Origin: Oxytricha trifallax
Taxonomy: Eukaryota; Ciliophora; Spirotrichea; Sporadotrichida; Oxytrichidae
Direction: 5' to 3'
Assembly: GCA_000711775.1 (NCBI GenBank)
Contig: ARYC01001125.1
Coordinates: 1-64,000 of the forward strand
DNA length: 64,000 bases
The notes under the pieces: model-generated
Seen by the model: only the letters and a program-made list of their open reading frames with translations
What the model was told of the DNA's origin: nothing
Database searches by the model: none
Part shown: piece after piece, positions 1-11,629 of the stretch
Layout: every line of letters starts with the position of its first letter
Position numbering within the stretch: the stretch's first letter is position 1
Made by a program: the position numbers and the translations under genes

Positions 1-2932
1 AACTTCTCTTGGTAGAAATTCTAAACTTAGTAAGACCCCACAGAAAAAGCTTTTATAGCCTTAAAAATTGAAAAATATAATCTAATAAAATAATTAAGCT
101 CAACTTTCAAGTGAAGATAGAGGAATTAATTAGTCTTCTTCTTTAAGGCAAATAAAGAGAAATAATTATGTCAATGAGTTGACATCCGCTTACAATCATT
201 AAACTGAAATTCTCAATAAATCCTCAGTTACTCCAGGATAACAACCAGGCTAAGTTTCTTCGTTTTTTAACGTCAATCAGAGTTAATCAATTCCAACATC
301 CAAAAAGGGAACTTAAAAGAAAATAATTTTGCAAGACACTATGGTACAAGAATATCAATAAATGACATAACCCAAACTTCAATAGCTTTTGTAGAGTGGG
401 AAATTTTCGTAATATAAAAATGCTATGATTAACCCCCAAAATGTATACATGACTGATAAAATTTAAAGTGCAAGAGGTGCTTTCAAAGGAACTGGGAAAG
501 AATTAATTAATGTAAGTGCTCCTAGCAAAATTTCAAACTTACTAATGCATAAAGACAAGCAAATCAAAATTGGAGGACCTATTATCCAAAATAACATTGG
601 GATTTTACAACCTGAGAGTAAAATGCCAATGTCATAAAGAGATAATTCAGTTGGAAGCAAGTAGGCCTCATCTCGATAAAACTAAAACAACTAAAATATG
701 ATAATTATACAGCAAGAACCTTAATAAAAACTTAACAAAGCTTAGGAAGTAAGTTTAGTTAAAAGATTAACCTCTGCAAAATCCAAAAAGGATCCAAAAG
801 ATAAAAATTAGATTAATGATTTAGAAGAAAAATCGATAGACTAAAATACAATTGAACTAGATTCACAAAGAAGATAGAATATTTAACTTGACTCTGACCT
901 CCTTTATGGTTCTAAAGTTGCAAAGAATAATAATCTTCATGTCATATTGAAAGACTAGATTTCAGGGAACGATGTTTATGTCATTGATCACTCTGATCAT
1001 AAAAATTTTGATACTTTTGGAGACTCTGAGAAAAACAAAAAGGTCACTGCAGTTAGTGAATTGCATTCTCCAGATCATAACGCTAGATCCCCAAAAAATC
1101 CTTAGTAACACTAATCGAAATAACTTTAACCAAACATAAGATCATCAATCCCTCATAAACTTGAAAACGATCCATATTAAAATCAAAGCTATGTTGAGCA
1201 AGAGTTCCACTATTCTGGCTCTTTTGGTGTCCCAATGACATTACAAAATTAAAGTTACTAAATTGATGCAAATAATAAACTTGTCCAATCTTACATAAAT
1301 CAAGGGCAAAACTTATCATTTAGTATAGTGGGACAAAATGATATGTCAATAATTTCTTAAGAATAGTTACAGAGTAACCATCATGCTTATATCGATAATA
1401 AAGGAGCAATAATTATAGAAGATAACGAGAATGAATACATCAGCAAGGAACACAATGAATATGATGATAATGACGAAGAAGTGTAGTAAATTATAGATCA
1501 ACCGTTTTATTTGCAAGATTATCAAGAAGAATATTTTGAAACAGATAAATTAAGTGAACCTTTAAAGTCAACACTTTCCCCTCAGTCTAAGGATTCAGTA
1601 AATAAAAATGACCTCTCTAGCATTGATAACTTTGATTTTTATATATTATTGAACTCTACTGTTGAAGCAGTTAAGAAGAAGCTTATAAATGATCCAGATT
1701 ACAGAAGAGAACTACTTGAAAGAGTTTTGCCATAGTTTTCAAAACTGAATGAACAATTTACAAACAGCTTTTTATACAGACTTAAGTACTCAAATGAAAC
1801 AAGCTCTCTTAACTCTAACTCTATTCAAAAGTCAAATTAATCCACTTAAAGGTAAACTTAGAAAGTCTTGTAACAAACTTAATCGTAGTAATCTTTAAAC
1901 ACCAAGACTTCACAACCCTAATAGTTCTTAAATTTCCAAGACAACTTGGTTCATCAGAATGACTTTGAGTTCAATGATATCCATACTTTCGATTAGAGAA
2001 GAGGAACAGATGTTGCTATAATTTCTAGTCAGAATTTAAGTAACGAAGGGGCAGCTTATGAGCTACTACAGAAAATTAATTTGAATTTCAATAGAGGAAA
2101 TTTAAATACTATTTCCAGCTCATAACGCCGAGATGGAGAGCTGGACAGGAACAGTACAACTTAAAATATGCAGGATTTCTTAATGGACACTGATGGCAAC
2201 CTTTTGTTAATTGAGCAAATTTGTGATGATGATGAAACTAATACAGTCATCGAGAATGAATGTGAAAATGACTACACAGATATTTATCAATCGATTGGAG
2301 AGGACGACTTTGAAACAGAGGAATTAAGAAAGAAGAGGGAGTTTGAATATTAAAAAATGCAGCTTAAAAGGGAAATCATGATGGTTGCTGGGTCTTCAAA
2401 TTAAAACTAAAAATTTTTGCATGTAATGGTTAGAAGAAACTCATGAACATGTAATCAAATTGTTTGAAAAGACTTTTAATTATTCTTGCTAAATTTTCAG
2501 TTATAATTGCTTATTAAATTAGAATAGATTAACTTTTATCTTTCTACTTTTCTAAAAAATGACTCACCAAAAAACATACATATTTCTTACAATTACCTAT
2601 TGGAAGCTTTTACGAGTAGTTTACCTTTGATAATTCTTTAAGTAAAATGTTTTTAAGAACACCTACCTAACAGCTCCTACTACATACTAAACTTATTCTT
2701 TTCTTCTCTGGTTTTTGTTTGTCATTTATTATATGGAGTGTATCTATTCATACATGCCTTTTAAGTGAGGAGGGATTATCTGGCAGTTGAAGCTAAACTT
2801 ATCAGTATGCATGAAAGACAATAGAAAAAGATAGTTAGTGGGATTAAGTACAGGAAATAAGTTGATGAACGAGATTCTTAAAGTGATGAAGAGCAGTAAG
2901 AATAGCAAGTACATCAATATTACACTCTATGA
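1..2932 (+). CDS. Q/N/S-rich protein with C-terminal membrane segment, 5' end outside window
   Basis: With TAA/TAG as Gln, the frame is open from the window edge and ends at TGA 2930-2932. Most of the product is low-complexity, rich in Gln, Asn, Ser and acidic residues. A likely 78-nt GT-AG intron at 2423-2500 contains two in-frame TGAs; removing it keeps the frame and adds about 140 residues, including a hydrophobic helix (about 2690-2760, LFFSSLVFVCHLLYGVYLF) followed by a charged Gln-rich tail. The stretch before the helix (LLEAFTSSLPLIILQ) faintly recalls XK-type membrane proteins, but this is too weak for a name. The start lies upstream of the window. Function unknown. Confidence 0.65.
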
Positions 2933-3175
2933 TTTTCTATAATGTAAATCATTTTAAGAAATTTTAGTAATTTTACAATAGCAAGACACTTCATAAGATA
3001 ACTTCGTAGTAATAACAAACATCAATTAAAATCTCACAACAAATCGAAACTTAATAACATAAATTTGAATATATTTGATTATAACAGTCATTATTTCGAT
3101 TTGCTTTACATGTGTAATCATTGAATATTAATTTAATTATCAATTATAATAAAAATGGAACTAATAATCATAAAA

Positions 3176-6100
3176 TCATATTATCAATCCTTTATAAGTC
3201 CTATCAATGAAGTTCAATCCCTCAACACTAGCATTTCTCTCAGCTTATTTCTTGTTGCTTCCATAAGCTGTACACATGACTTCTCCATTATTAAATATGA
3301 CCTCAGCTTTTATCATCTCTGCTTGAGTCTACTCATCCACTTATATGACGACAGGTACCTCATAAAACTTGTACTGAGGCTTAATCTTGAAACTGTGAGA
3401 AGTGAGCAAGAACTCTTCTTTTGGTTCTTTATACAATTTCTTTGAAAATTAAGCGATAAAGAGTACAAACGGCCCCACTAAGTTCCTAAATACTTATATG
3501 ACTGCATTCATGCCTCCATCTATAAATATCGCTCCCATAAGACTTTCAAAGACATCTCCCAAAAGCTTTGGACATTCGAATAGTTCCACTTCTCTCTGAT
3601 TGAGTCTAAAGTTAGGTCTGAAGGAATATTTAAGGTAATCTGAAACTTCTTTCTTATCAAATAGGCCTAGGGTATCTTAATAGAAGATATACTTGTGGAT
3701 GCCTAAAAGCACTGTGATCTTTGCTAAGAGCTCATTTTTTACAAGCAAGGATTTTGATTGATGAGCGTCAGAAGGGGTGAAATGTTCCTCTATTTGATAT
3801 TGCACGGGATCTTTTTCAATATAAAAACTGGAATATTAAAAAATATATTATTCAATAGCTTTTTATGTTTGTTTTTTTTATAATAATAACTCAATTATTA
3901 TTGCATATTATTCACAAATTCAGTATTTTTTAATTATGTTTAATGAATCTATTAATTATCATTTGAAATATTTAGATATTTCACATATACTAAACGAAAA
4001 AAATATTTAACACTTACTTTTTAATTAAAAATTTATGATTTTTAGAATGTATCTCTCAAACATGGTATAGTATATCAAACTGTAGTTGCAAAGATAATCT
4101 AAAATAGAATCCCCAAGAACTTCAAGTTTCTCATAGCACAAGTTTATTTCTAATTAATCTTTGGCTGATTTGTGAGTCAAAGCTTCGATAAGAAGTAATG
4201 GATTCTTGAATTTGTAATTCAGTACATTTTCTTGCAAGTCTTCAAGTAAAACTAAAGCTTTCTTGATTAGATATTCTCCTTTTAGGTATCTGCAAAGATC
4301 ATAGGCTGAACCTAACTCATCCACTTCAAGTGTCTCAATTAATTAATAAACATTATCAGGGTATATATTTTATGATGTTTTCTTTTATTTAATGTTTTGT
4401 AAATAATCTTAGTTAATAATTTAAGTTAATAAATTCTCAAATCTAAGCTATAGCATATCCTTGAAGTTTGATGGAACATTTTCTTTCTCAACCACGAAAA
4501 ACTTGTTAAAAAGATCTTTAGATTAATCTTGAATTTGGAGTTTGTAATCTTTCAGTGGGCTATAGAGTCTAAATGTACAGTCCGTTCCCTTTTCAATGTA
4601 ATCTAGCATAGTTGATTTATCTAAAGGTACCAATTTAATTTCAGAAATCCACCTTAAAACAGTGTGAAGGCAGTTACTTGATAGGTAAAGAGCACAGATG
4701 AGGGATTCTACACAATAAAAACTGAATAATTTATTCAGAAAATTAAAATGAATTTAAAACGAGGAGAATATATTTGCCTTAAAGAAATACATATATGTAA
4801 TTTAATTTATATGAATTTTTCATAAATTGATTATTGAGAAATATGTTACAATAAACATGAAATATATTTGATTTAATTAATCAAACTCAATTTAAATATT
4901 AACACATAAGGGGTAAACTCAAAGATTATTGAAAAACGAATTATTTCTGGAATAAAATTTGATTGTTTTAAAGTTTTATATCAGCCACATTTTTTCCAAC
5001 ACATTAATTAGGAACAAACTATTGATCTTTATCAGTAGACATAGGAGGAACCCATTGCTTATACTCACTATCTCTCTTTGTCTTCATGTACTTTTGCAAC
5101 ATTAAATTGTTCCCAACTCTAAAAATATGGAAGTTTGTTACAAAGCAGACCTTTGAGTTCTCTATTTCCCCTTCTCCTGCCTTCTTGTCATTCCTTTTTT
5201 GATAATAAGCTAACATGGTTGCAGCAAGTTTAAGAATGGTGTCTCCGTAGGTCTCCAGGACTTCGTAGTTTCTCCTTGCTACATACAAACCTGGTGCAGT
5301 AGTGGCCCAGAGCATGTACTCTTCATTGAATGATCAAAAAATTAAAATAAGAATGGGTAACCTTTGAAGATATTCTCTTTTAAGTCTTTTAGTAAGCCAA
5401 TTCTCTCAATATAGTTCAGTACTTAGGGCATTTAGCAAGCTCTATACCATGAGGACTTATCAAGATAGTGGAAAGTTACAGCCATACTATGATGAATAGT
5501 GGGAAGTCTCTTATTTAAAAGAATCTTTTACTCATGATTCTTAAGAGAGCATACTATATTTGGATTCTATGGTACATTAGAAAGTTTATAAGAGAACTTG
5601 AACATTTCAAGATGAGTAAACTCCTTTAGGAAAATAATGGGTTGATTCTTTATCTCTGATTAGTTTTCTTCATTAATCATTGCAAATGCTTCTTCTCTGA
5701 ATTTCTTGATGGTTTATAGCTTGGTTTAGTAGTTATAGAGAAAGTATTTAGCAGGAATCCCTTAATAAGCATCCTTAAACTTAGTCTTGATCTGTTATAG
5801 AATGTCCTTTACCTCAGTCTAATCAATGTTCTCGCAAATGTCATGAACTTCGAAGGTTATGTTTGGATATCCCTTTCCAACAATAAGTGCATCTTTTGTA
5901 TAGTCACTCAAACCGTTTTACTTCAAGTAGTGAGAAAGAGTATTGTTTTAGTAACTACAGAAAATGGATTAAAGCAATAAATATTATACTTTTTGCTAAA
6001 CTCAATGATGTTCATTATAACTTATATTATACTTTTAAAATAATTTATGTTTTAAATAATTTCATGACTTGATTCCAGTCTATTGAATACTAAAGATGAT

Positions 6101-7297
6101 CTTATTTACTTTCAGTAAGCTATAAGATATTACATTTGAATATCTTACATTTAATGGGAGGAATAGGTAGTTCTTGAAAGAATCTCTCAATTAAAAGTTG
6201 ATTTACTTTTTCATCAAGTCTGTAAGAAACATTTCATTCATCACAATAGTTGCTTCAAAATACTTTTTGTCAAATTGTAAGGCAGCTTCATCACTAGTAT
6301 TATCTATCTTATAAATATCAAGGTTTCTTAAATTATTAATTGTTGCCTCGATATCCTTGACATGGGTATTCTGTTCAGAATTTATATCGGAAAACATAAT
6401 GGTGTCAACGAAAAATTCGTAGTCATTGGCAGCATTTTACTTGCAAATCGTGACTGGAGGGATATATCCCATCGGACTGGTTGTCACTAAACAAAAACCC
6501 ATTTGCTCCTAGAGGTATACTTCATCAAGCTTAGAGTAAGTTGGTCTGAAACCATTATTCTCAATGTATGTACATCTGTATCTTTCTCTCAAAACAGGAA
6601 TAATTGCTTTGCAGTACACTTAATATTTGCCATCTTAGGATACATAATCTTCAAAAGATTTTTGGAAAATCTTTGGTTAAGGATTTAAGATGGTGATATT
6701 TTGACTCAAAGACTCTCTTCTTGTTGTATCAAAAGTTCTGTCTGATGTGTGTAGTCTTTTCACTTATCTGATGAAATACCTGATATACTCATCGTTGAAT
6801 TGCATCTACTCTTCTTCAGTTAAGTTGTTAGGATCACAAGTGAGTTTCTTTTCTTTCATCCATTTTTCGACAGTGTAGAAATCTTCTTAGAAGAGCAACT
6901 ACTGAAAAATCTCATCCTGCATATCTTCTGAGTTTTTGCTTTCTTCCTCAATGGAGTCTTACTGTAAGGGCTTTTGAGATCCAGCTCTCATTTCTATCTT
7001 CTCTAGGATGTTGTACTTAGACTTATCTTTATCATAGTACTCGTTGTAAGGCTTCAGTATCTCATTCATAAGGTCAAGTGCGACCTCAGTATTTCCGTTT
7101 TGATTTTCATTCACTCCTGAGTGCTTTAAAAAGAACTGAAAACCCCTGAGTTGATTGTACCTGTTCACTCTTTCGATGTCCTTAAGTAAAGGCTTCTCTT
7201 GAACAGGCACGCTTGTCATCATGTTTGCCAGAATAAAGCCAAACTCAAGCTCGTCTGGAGTAAAATTCTTTGAAATGTTCATGTTTAATTGTTGCAT
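3176..7297 (-). CDS. Dicer-like ribonuclease III (no helicase domain)
   Basis: Starts at ATG 7295-7297 (MQQLNMNISKNF) and ends at TGA 3176-3178. After removing IESs and introns the product is about 1150 residues. In order it has a 360-residue N-terminal region without helicase motifs, a PAZ-like segment (near YSIDWNQV, about 6080), RNase IIIa (YEVLETYGDTILK, 5240-5200, with partner helix KNVAD..ESL) and RNase IIIb (YEKLEVLGDSILD, about 4110, with KLLGDVFESLMGA, about 3570), then a short dsRNA-binding-like tail. The acidic catalytic positions of both RNase III domains are present. Known: Dicers cut dsRNA to small RNAs, and helicase-less ciliate Dicer-like proteins make developmental small RNAs. 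Inferred: a role in small-RNA production. IESs: 3821-4048, about 4717-4981 and 5926-6064. Short introns near 5316-5357 and 6120-6148. Confidence 0.9.
3821..4048. other. IES in Dicer-like gene, pointer AAT
   Basis: AT-rich 228-bp segment with in-frame TGA between AAT at 3818-3820 and AAT at 4046-4048. Removing it plus one AAT joins the RNase IIIb core (LIYYTMFERY) to IEKDPVQYQ in frame. The 3-bp pointer leaves the exact edge slightly uncertain. Confidence 0.7.
4717..4981. other. IES in Dicer-like gene, between catalytic helices of RNase IIIa
   Basis: About 265 bp, very AT-rich, with stops in all frames. It separates GKNVAD from the ESLICALY continuation, two halves of one conserved RNase III motif. 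A minimal AT repeat (4715-4716 and 4980-4981) gives an in-frame join; the boundary is approximate. Confidence 0.65.
5926..6064. other. IES in Dicer-like gene, pointer TTCA
   Basis: TTCA at 5922-5925 and 6061-6064 flank a 139-bp unit. Its removal restores the frame through the PAZ-like region (NQVMK joined to QNGLSDYTKDAL). The unit contains TGA in the coding frame. Confidence 0.75.
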
Positions 7298-7423
7298 AGT
7301 GATTTCTTGCTTATGTTCACTTAATAAATCCAGTTTACTTAATGTAAATTTAATAATTAATTATAATTCTGAATCTATTAAAACTTTTTAATTAATTTTT
7401 ATTAATAATTCTTAGAATTTAAA

Positions 7424-7949
7424 ATGGCTAAGCACTAATCTTAATCAGCACTGCCAAACCCAGAATACAAGACTATAATGCTTGGCAGTTTGTCTTGTAT
7501 TTTGACTATGATAAATATGGCTCATGTGTGCAGTACAATCATGGCTCTATGGCATGCTTATAACACAAATTCATAGTACAAAGAAGCATTCACTTTCTTC
7601 ACAGTTAGCTATCATGGACTATAAATGATGCTGTTTATTGGAATATGTGTGTATATATTTTGCATTAGAAGGTAAGAAATTTTAAAGTTTTTCATGTAAC
7701 TTATGCTATAGTTTAAGCTAAAATAAATCAATTGTTTCTACAGTGAACTAGTAAAGCTATAATAGCTATGATGATTATTAATAAGATAAGAAATGCATGA
7801 TCATGATGTATAGTCCAATAATGGCTAATGTGAAATTCTTAGGAGCAATCAGTAATTTTTTCACAATGTCCTCTAATCCTTCTAACTACTTCAGCTATTT
7901 TTACTTTTCTTACAATTAGCAAATACACTAAAAAATGAAACCAAATTGA
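7424..7949 (+). CDS. Small two-helix membrane protein
   Basis: ATG 7424; TGA 7947-7949. Exon 1 encodes MAKHQSQSALPNPEYK followed by two hydrophobic segments (about 7475-7550 and 7580-7670). A GT-AG intron of about 40 nt begins at GTAAGAAAT (about 7671) and ends at TATAG. The later candidate acceptor (TTTCTACAG) would put the frame into TGA, so the nearer one was chosen. Exon 2 is Ser/Asn/Gln-rich and continues to PNPSNYFSYFYF-like sequence before the stop. About 160 residues. No family recognised. It lies 127 bp from the divergent Dicer-like gene, so the two may share an upstream region before processing. Confidence 0.6.
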
Positions 7950-8025
7950 TTTGAATTAATAAGAGCGATTTAATATGCAATTCTTAATTTCAAATTAAAA
8001 CTTCAAACCTAGAAAATAATCAAAT

Positions 8026-9458
8026 ATGAAAAATTGGGCAGACTCATTGAAAAAGTATAACGAGGGTAAACCTCACAAATCCCCAGCAGAGAACGACCGT
8101 GAAGCTGACATTGAGTTTTTAAAGTTACTCGAAGAAGAAAAGCAACAAGAAGAGGAGAAGAATCCCTCTTATAAGAATATCCCAAGATTCTTCTATAAGA
8201 AGCCAAATAATGAGCAATCGCTGTACTTTAGAGTCAGACAAGAAGCCAGAACTAGATTTTTGCAAAATAAAACTGCTGAAGTCCTTGATAAGGAAGACTT
8301 GGAACAACTCTGGTACTTGTTAAAAGAACATATTTCACTACCAGAAGACAATTAAAGTGTATATTGAATCAGCTTTTTATTAAAATTATTAAAATCTTTG
8401 AATACAGAGAGAATAAATTATGATTAGTTTGTATATGTCTCAACCCTTCTTCAACCTAAATGCAGACAATAATATAGTTTAATTTTATATCAATTCTTTA
8501 CCAGTTCTACATTCTTGAAATTTGAGAGAGATGAGTATGGTCGCATTGAAATAGTACCATTCTTCCATTATGTTGTGAGAAAAGTTAACTTGTTCCAAAC
8601 TAGAATTTAGATATCTCTTTATGATAGCTCAGGTTATGGTTACTTGAAAGAGAAAGATCTAGAAAATTACATCTTTGAACTTATGCCAACTTTCCCATAG
8701 TTATAAAACCTGCAAGAAACATTCTATCCATTCTACGTTATTACAGCTGTAAGAAAGTTTTTCTTCTTCCTAGACCCTAAGAGAACTGGAAAAATTCTCA
8801 TCAAGGATATTACAAATTTAAATAGTTTATCACTTATAATTATGATATGTTAACTTCCCCAATACTAGCTGAGCTCTATGAATTAAGATAAGAATCACTA
8901 AACATGGAGGATGCTTTGTCTAATTGGTTCTCAGTTCAATCTTCTCTAAGAGTTTATGATTAATATCTGAAATTAGATCAAGATAAAAATGGTATGCTTA
9001 AGAAATACGAGCTGGCCAACTACTCTAAAGGTTTGACAAAGATCTTTATTGATAGAATCTTCGAAGAGTATCAAACTTTCGAGGGTGAAATGGACTACAA
9101 AACTTTCCTTGATTTTGTACTAGCTATGGAAAACAAGAAATCTCCTTAAGCTTTACAATATTTCTGGCGTGTGCTTGATGTCTTCCACAAGAATGGAATT
9201 GATACATTTGTTATAAACATGTTCTTCAGAGCTGTGATTTAGAAGCTTGAGACTCGTGTGCAAACTGATTATAAAGTAGACGACTTAAAAGACGAGCTTT
9301 GGGACATGGCAAAACCCTAACAACCATTCTGTATTACACTTTAAGACCTTATTAGCTGTGGAGTCGGAGATATCATAGTCTCTATGTTAATTGATGCCAA
9401 GGCCTTCTACGAATATGATCAAAGAGAAAGTGGAGAGACTGAAGACTTCGAAGATTGA
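8026..9458 (+). CDS. PP2A regulatory subunit B''-gamma-like (PPP2R3C/G5PR, FASS/TON2 family)
   Basis: ATG 8026 (MKNWADSLKKYNEG) to TGA 9456-9458, about 440 residues. The N-terminal block (RVRQEARTRFLQNK, 8230-8270) and the EF-hand-like core (RVYDQYLKLDQDKNGMLKK, about 8950-9010; GEMDYKTFLDFVLAMENKK, 9080-9140; KDELWDMAKP, about 9290) match the PPP2R3C family along its length. Known: these proteins direct PP2A in centrosome or cortical microtubule organisation. Inferred: a role at basal bodies or the cortex. An intron at 8357-8407 (GTGTAT...TACAG) joins LPEDNQK to RINYDQF, as in homologues. A 41-bp IES or intron at about 8814-8854 must also be removed. Confidence 0.92.
8814..8854. other. Short IES (or intron) in PPP2R3C-like gene
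   Basis: 41 AT-rich bases between AC at 8812-8813 and 8853-8854. Removal joins IKDIT to SPILAELYELRQE in frame, matching the family. There is no usable GT donor in the right phase, so an IES is preferred. Confidence 0.55.
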
Positions 9459-9650
9459 ATGGAAAATGGATTAATAAAGCTACAAAACCTATCATTGTAA
9501 ACATTATATATTGCAAATTTACTTGTGTGGATAAAGTGTATAAATTAAAGTGTTTAAGTTTACTTTAATCTAAAAAGCATTTCTTATTATTCTCTTTAGA
9601 TTTTGTTAATTAATTGCAAATTTTATAAACATTTGTATTATAATTTCAAA

Positions 9651-10079
9651 ATGAAAGAGGTTTTCAAGTGTTATTTATACTTTGGACTGATCATTGCCTT
9701 TTTGCTATCGCTCTTATTAAACTTTTTCATGACTCACGACTATGATGGGCTTGGTCGCACGAAAGCTTACTCCCTACAGATTCAGCCGTTTTACTGTTAT
9801 ATTGAGGAATACTATGTCAAAGAGTGCGAGAAATAGAATGGGCATGTCAATGTGGAAAGTACTTGTTCTAAGGAAATTGGGGAGAGATAGTTATGCTATG
9901 ATAAAGTCAAGAATTACGAGAAGGATATTGTTAGAATTATATTAATAATATAATATGTTATTAATAATACTCAGACAAATTAAAAGTAAACAAATTATAA
10001 TATCAAAAATAAAAGTAAAATGCAAATTTAAGTAGATTCACATATTCAAAAAAATTACTTATATAAGCAGGTATATTGA
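9651..10079 (+). CDS. Small single-pass membrane protein, function unknown
   Basis: ATG 9651; TGA 10077-10079; 142 codons. It begins MKEVFKCYLYFG with one strong hydrophobic helix (residues 9-28, LYFGLIIAFLLSLLLNFF), then a hydrophilic region with several Cys and Tyr (YYVKECEKQNGHVNVESTC). From about 9940 the sequence becomes extremely AT-rich and Asn/Gln/Lys-rich, so the last 45 codons may be read-through into an IES or non-coding DNA. No homologue recognised. Confidence 0.5.
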
Positions 10080-10345
10080 AGACATATAATTAAAGTTAAT
10101 TAAAAATAACTATTATATTATTAAATTATCTGATAATTGATAAAATAACGAAATATAACTTATTTTCTTAATTAACTTGGTGAAAATTAAAAAATTAAAA
10201 CATGACATTCACATATAGTTAGTTAGTTAGTTAGTAACTTGAGGTAAATTAAAATGTACGAAATACAACAACTTCGTATATATAGATGTAATTGCTGAGA
10301 ATTCTTCTAAGTGTAGGTTGCACCTTGATGCGGTTCTCCGCTCAT

Positions 10346-10720
10346 TCACTTTTGAATCTTTTGTCCCAATTCTTCCTGGTTGTCTATGGCACCTTCCTCT
10401 TTTTTTGTATCCTCGTCTGCCTCTCCTTTTGCTTCTCTTGGTTTGGTTTGGGCGATCTCTAGTCCAACGACTGCCTCTTGCTTCTCCTCGTTCCTTGGTG
10501 GGTGACTTGATTTGTCGCTAAATAGTACATTCTCCAACTCTGACATGCTCTCATTCAGTTCACTGATGTTGCCCTCGAACTTTTCAAATTACTATTCCAG
10601 TTCTGACTGCCACTCGTTTCTTAAGATCATCTCTTCCCATCTTTCTTCCTATTAGTTTTGTCTGGCATTTCCTGATCCCATCTCTACGCTCACTTGGTCC
10701 CAGATAAGGAGGCTCGACAT
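10346..10720 (-). CDS. Small acidic coiled-coil protein
   Basis: ATG 10718-10720 (MSSLLIWDQVSVEMG), with an in-frame TGA immediately upstream; TGA 10346-10348; 124 residues. The middle is a charged, probably helical Glu/Gln/Arg-rich stretch (QQEERWEEMILRNEWQSELE); the C-terminal half is Glu/Lys-rich and disordered in appearance. GC content is clearly higher than in the flanks, which supports coding. A TTAG microsatellite lies about 120 bp downstream (10217-10236). No family recognised; it could be one segment of a larger gene. Confidence 0.5.
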
Positions 10721-10880
10721 TCACATATATTAGAATAAATTTTTCTAAATTTTTCCATATCATTTCCATTCCAATAAATATAAGATCTCCTTTAAATTTT
10801 TAAAATACTAATAAATAATCAAATTAAAATTTAATATAAGATTGACGTGCTGGCATTAATTTGTGGATTAGTACAATTGC

Positions 10881-11138
10881 ATGAAACCAATCCTTGATGA
10901 TGATGATGAAAAAACTAAAAATCAATAAAGTTCATAAAATACTACAGATATAAATAGTCAAGACTAAAATCAGAATAAATCAGGCGCTAATAATAAAAAC
11001 GAAAAATGCATTAAAATTAATTAGAATGCCTTTGAATGTATTATAACTAATCTTTATTAATATATAGTAATTAATAAAATATCTAAGAATCTAAAATTAA
11101 TTTATTTATTGTATTAAAGGAGTGGTAAAATAGGATGA
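10881..11138 (+). CDS. Possible small Asn/Gln/Asp-rich ORF
   Basis: ATG 10881 (MKPILDDDDEKTKNQQ) is open for 85 codons in the ciliate code to TGA 11136-11138. The first 50 codons look protein-like; the rest is AT-rich and resembles non-coding DNA. It could be a first macronuclear-destined segment with the remainder not recognised. Low confidence. The rest of 10721-11629 is AT-rich with nothing else I can support. Confidence 0.25.
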
Positions 11139-11629
11139 ATGATTATCAGGACAATAGAAATAATCCTTTTTAAAAAAAACTATGGATAATTTGAAATTAC
11201 AATATTAAGTTTTCTTAAGATATATTTTTATTTAAAAGGGTTTTAATATTGTTTAAGTACTTCAATAATTTTTGAAACAAAAAATTATTAAGTATTAGAA
11301 GAATACCGAGAGAATTTCAAAGCTCCCATTTAATTTTTTGTTTTCAAATTCAGCATAATGGGTTTACTGAATTGTTTTATTATGATATTAGACTATATTT
11401 ATGCTTGTAATTTTTTAATTTTAAGATGTTAAGATATTAACTCGAATAAATATTTTAAGTTTTAATACGATACTGACCAACCTATCTCTCTGATTTAAAG
11501 CAAAGAATTAAGATTGTTTTATATTAATAATGCTCTCTTTTTTGAAAATTACTTCCCAAATCATACTTAATTATGCATTAATTTATTACTCTATACCTTA
11601 TTTATTAGATTTTCTTATATTCATCATGT

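Noticed and set aside
4360..4450. Suspected IES in the Dicer-like gene
   Set aside because: Although AT-rich, the ciliate-code frame runs through without TGA and joins both sides naturally.
10217..10236. TTAG repeat as a telomere
   Set aside because: Only about five TTAG units; spirotrich telomeres are C4A4/G4T4. A microsatellite is the simpler reading.
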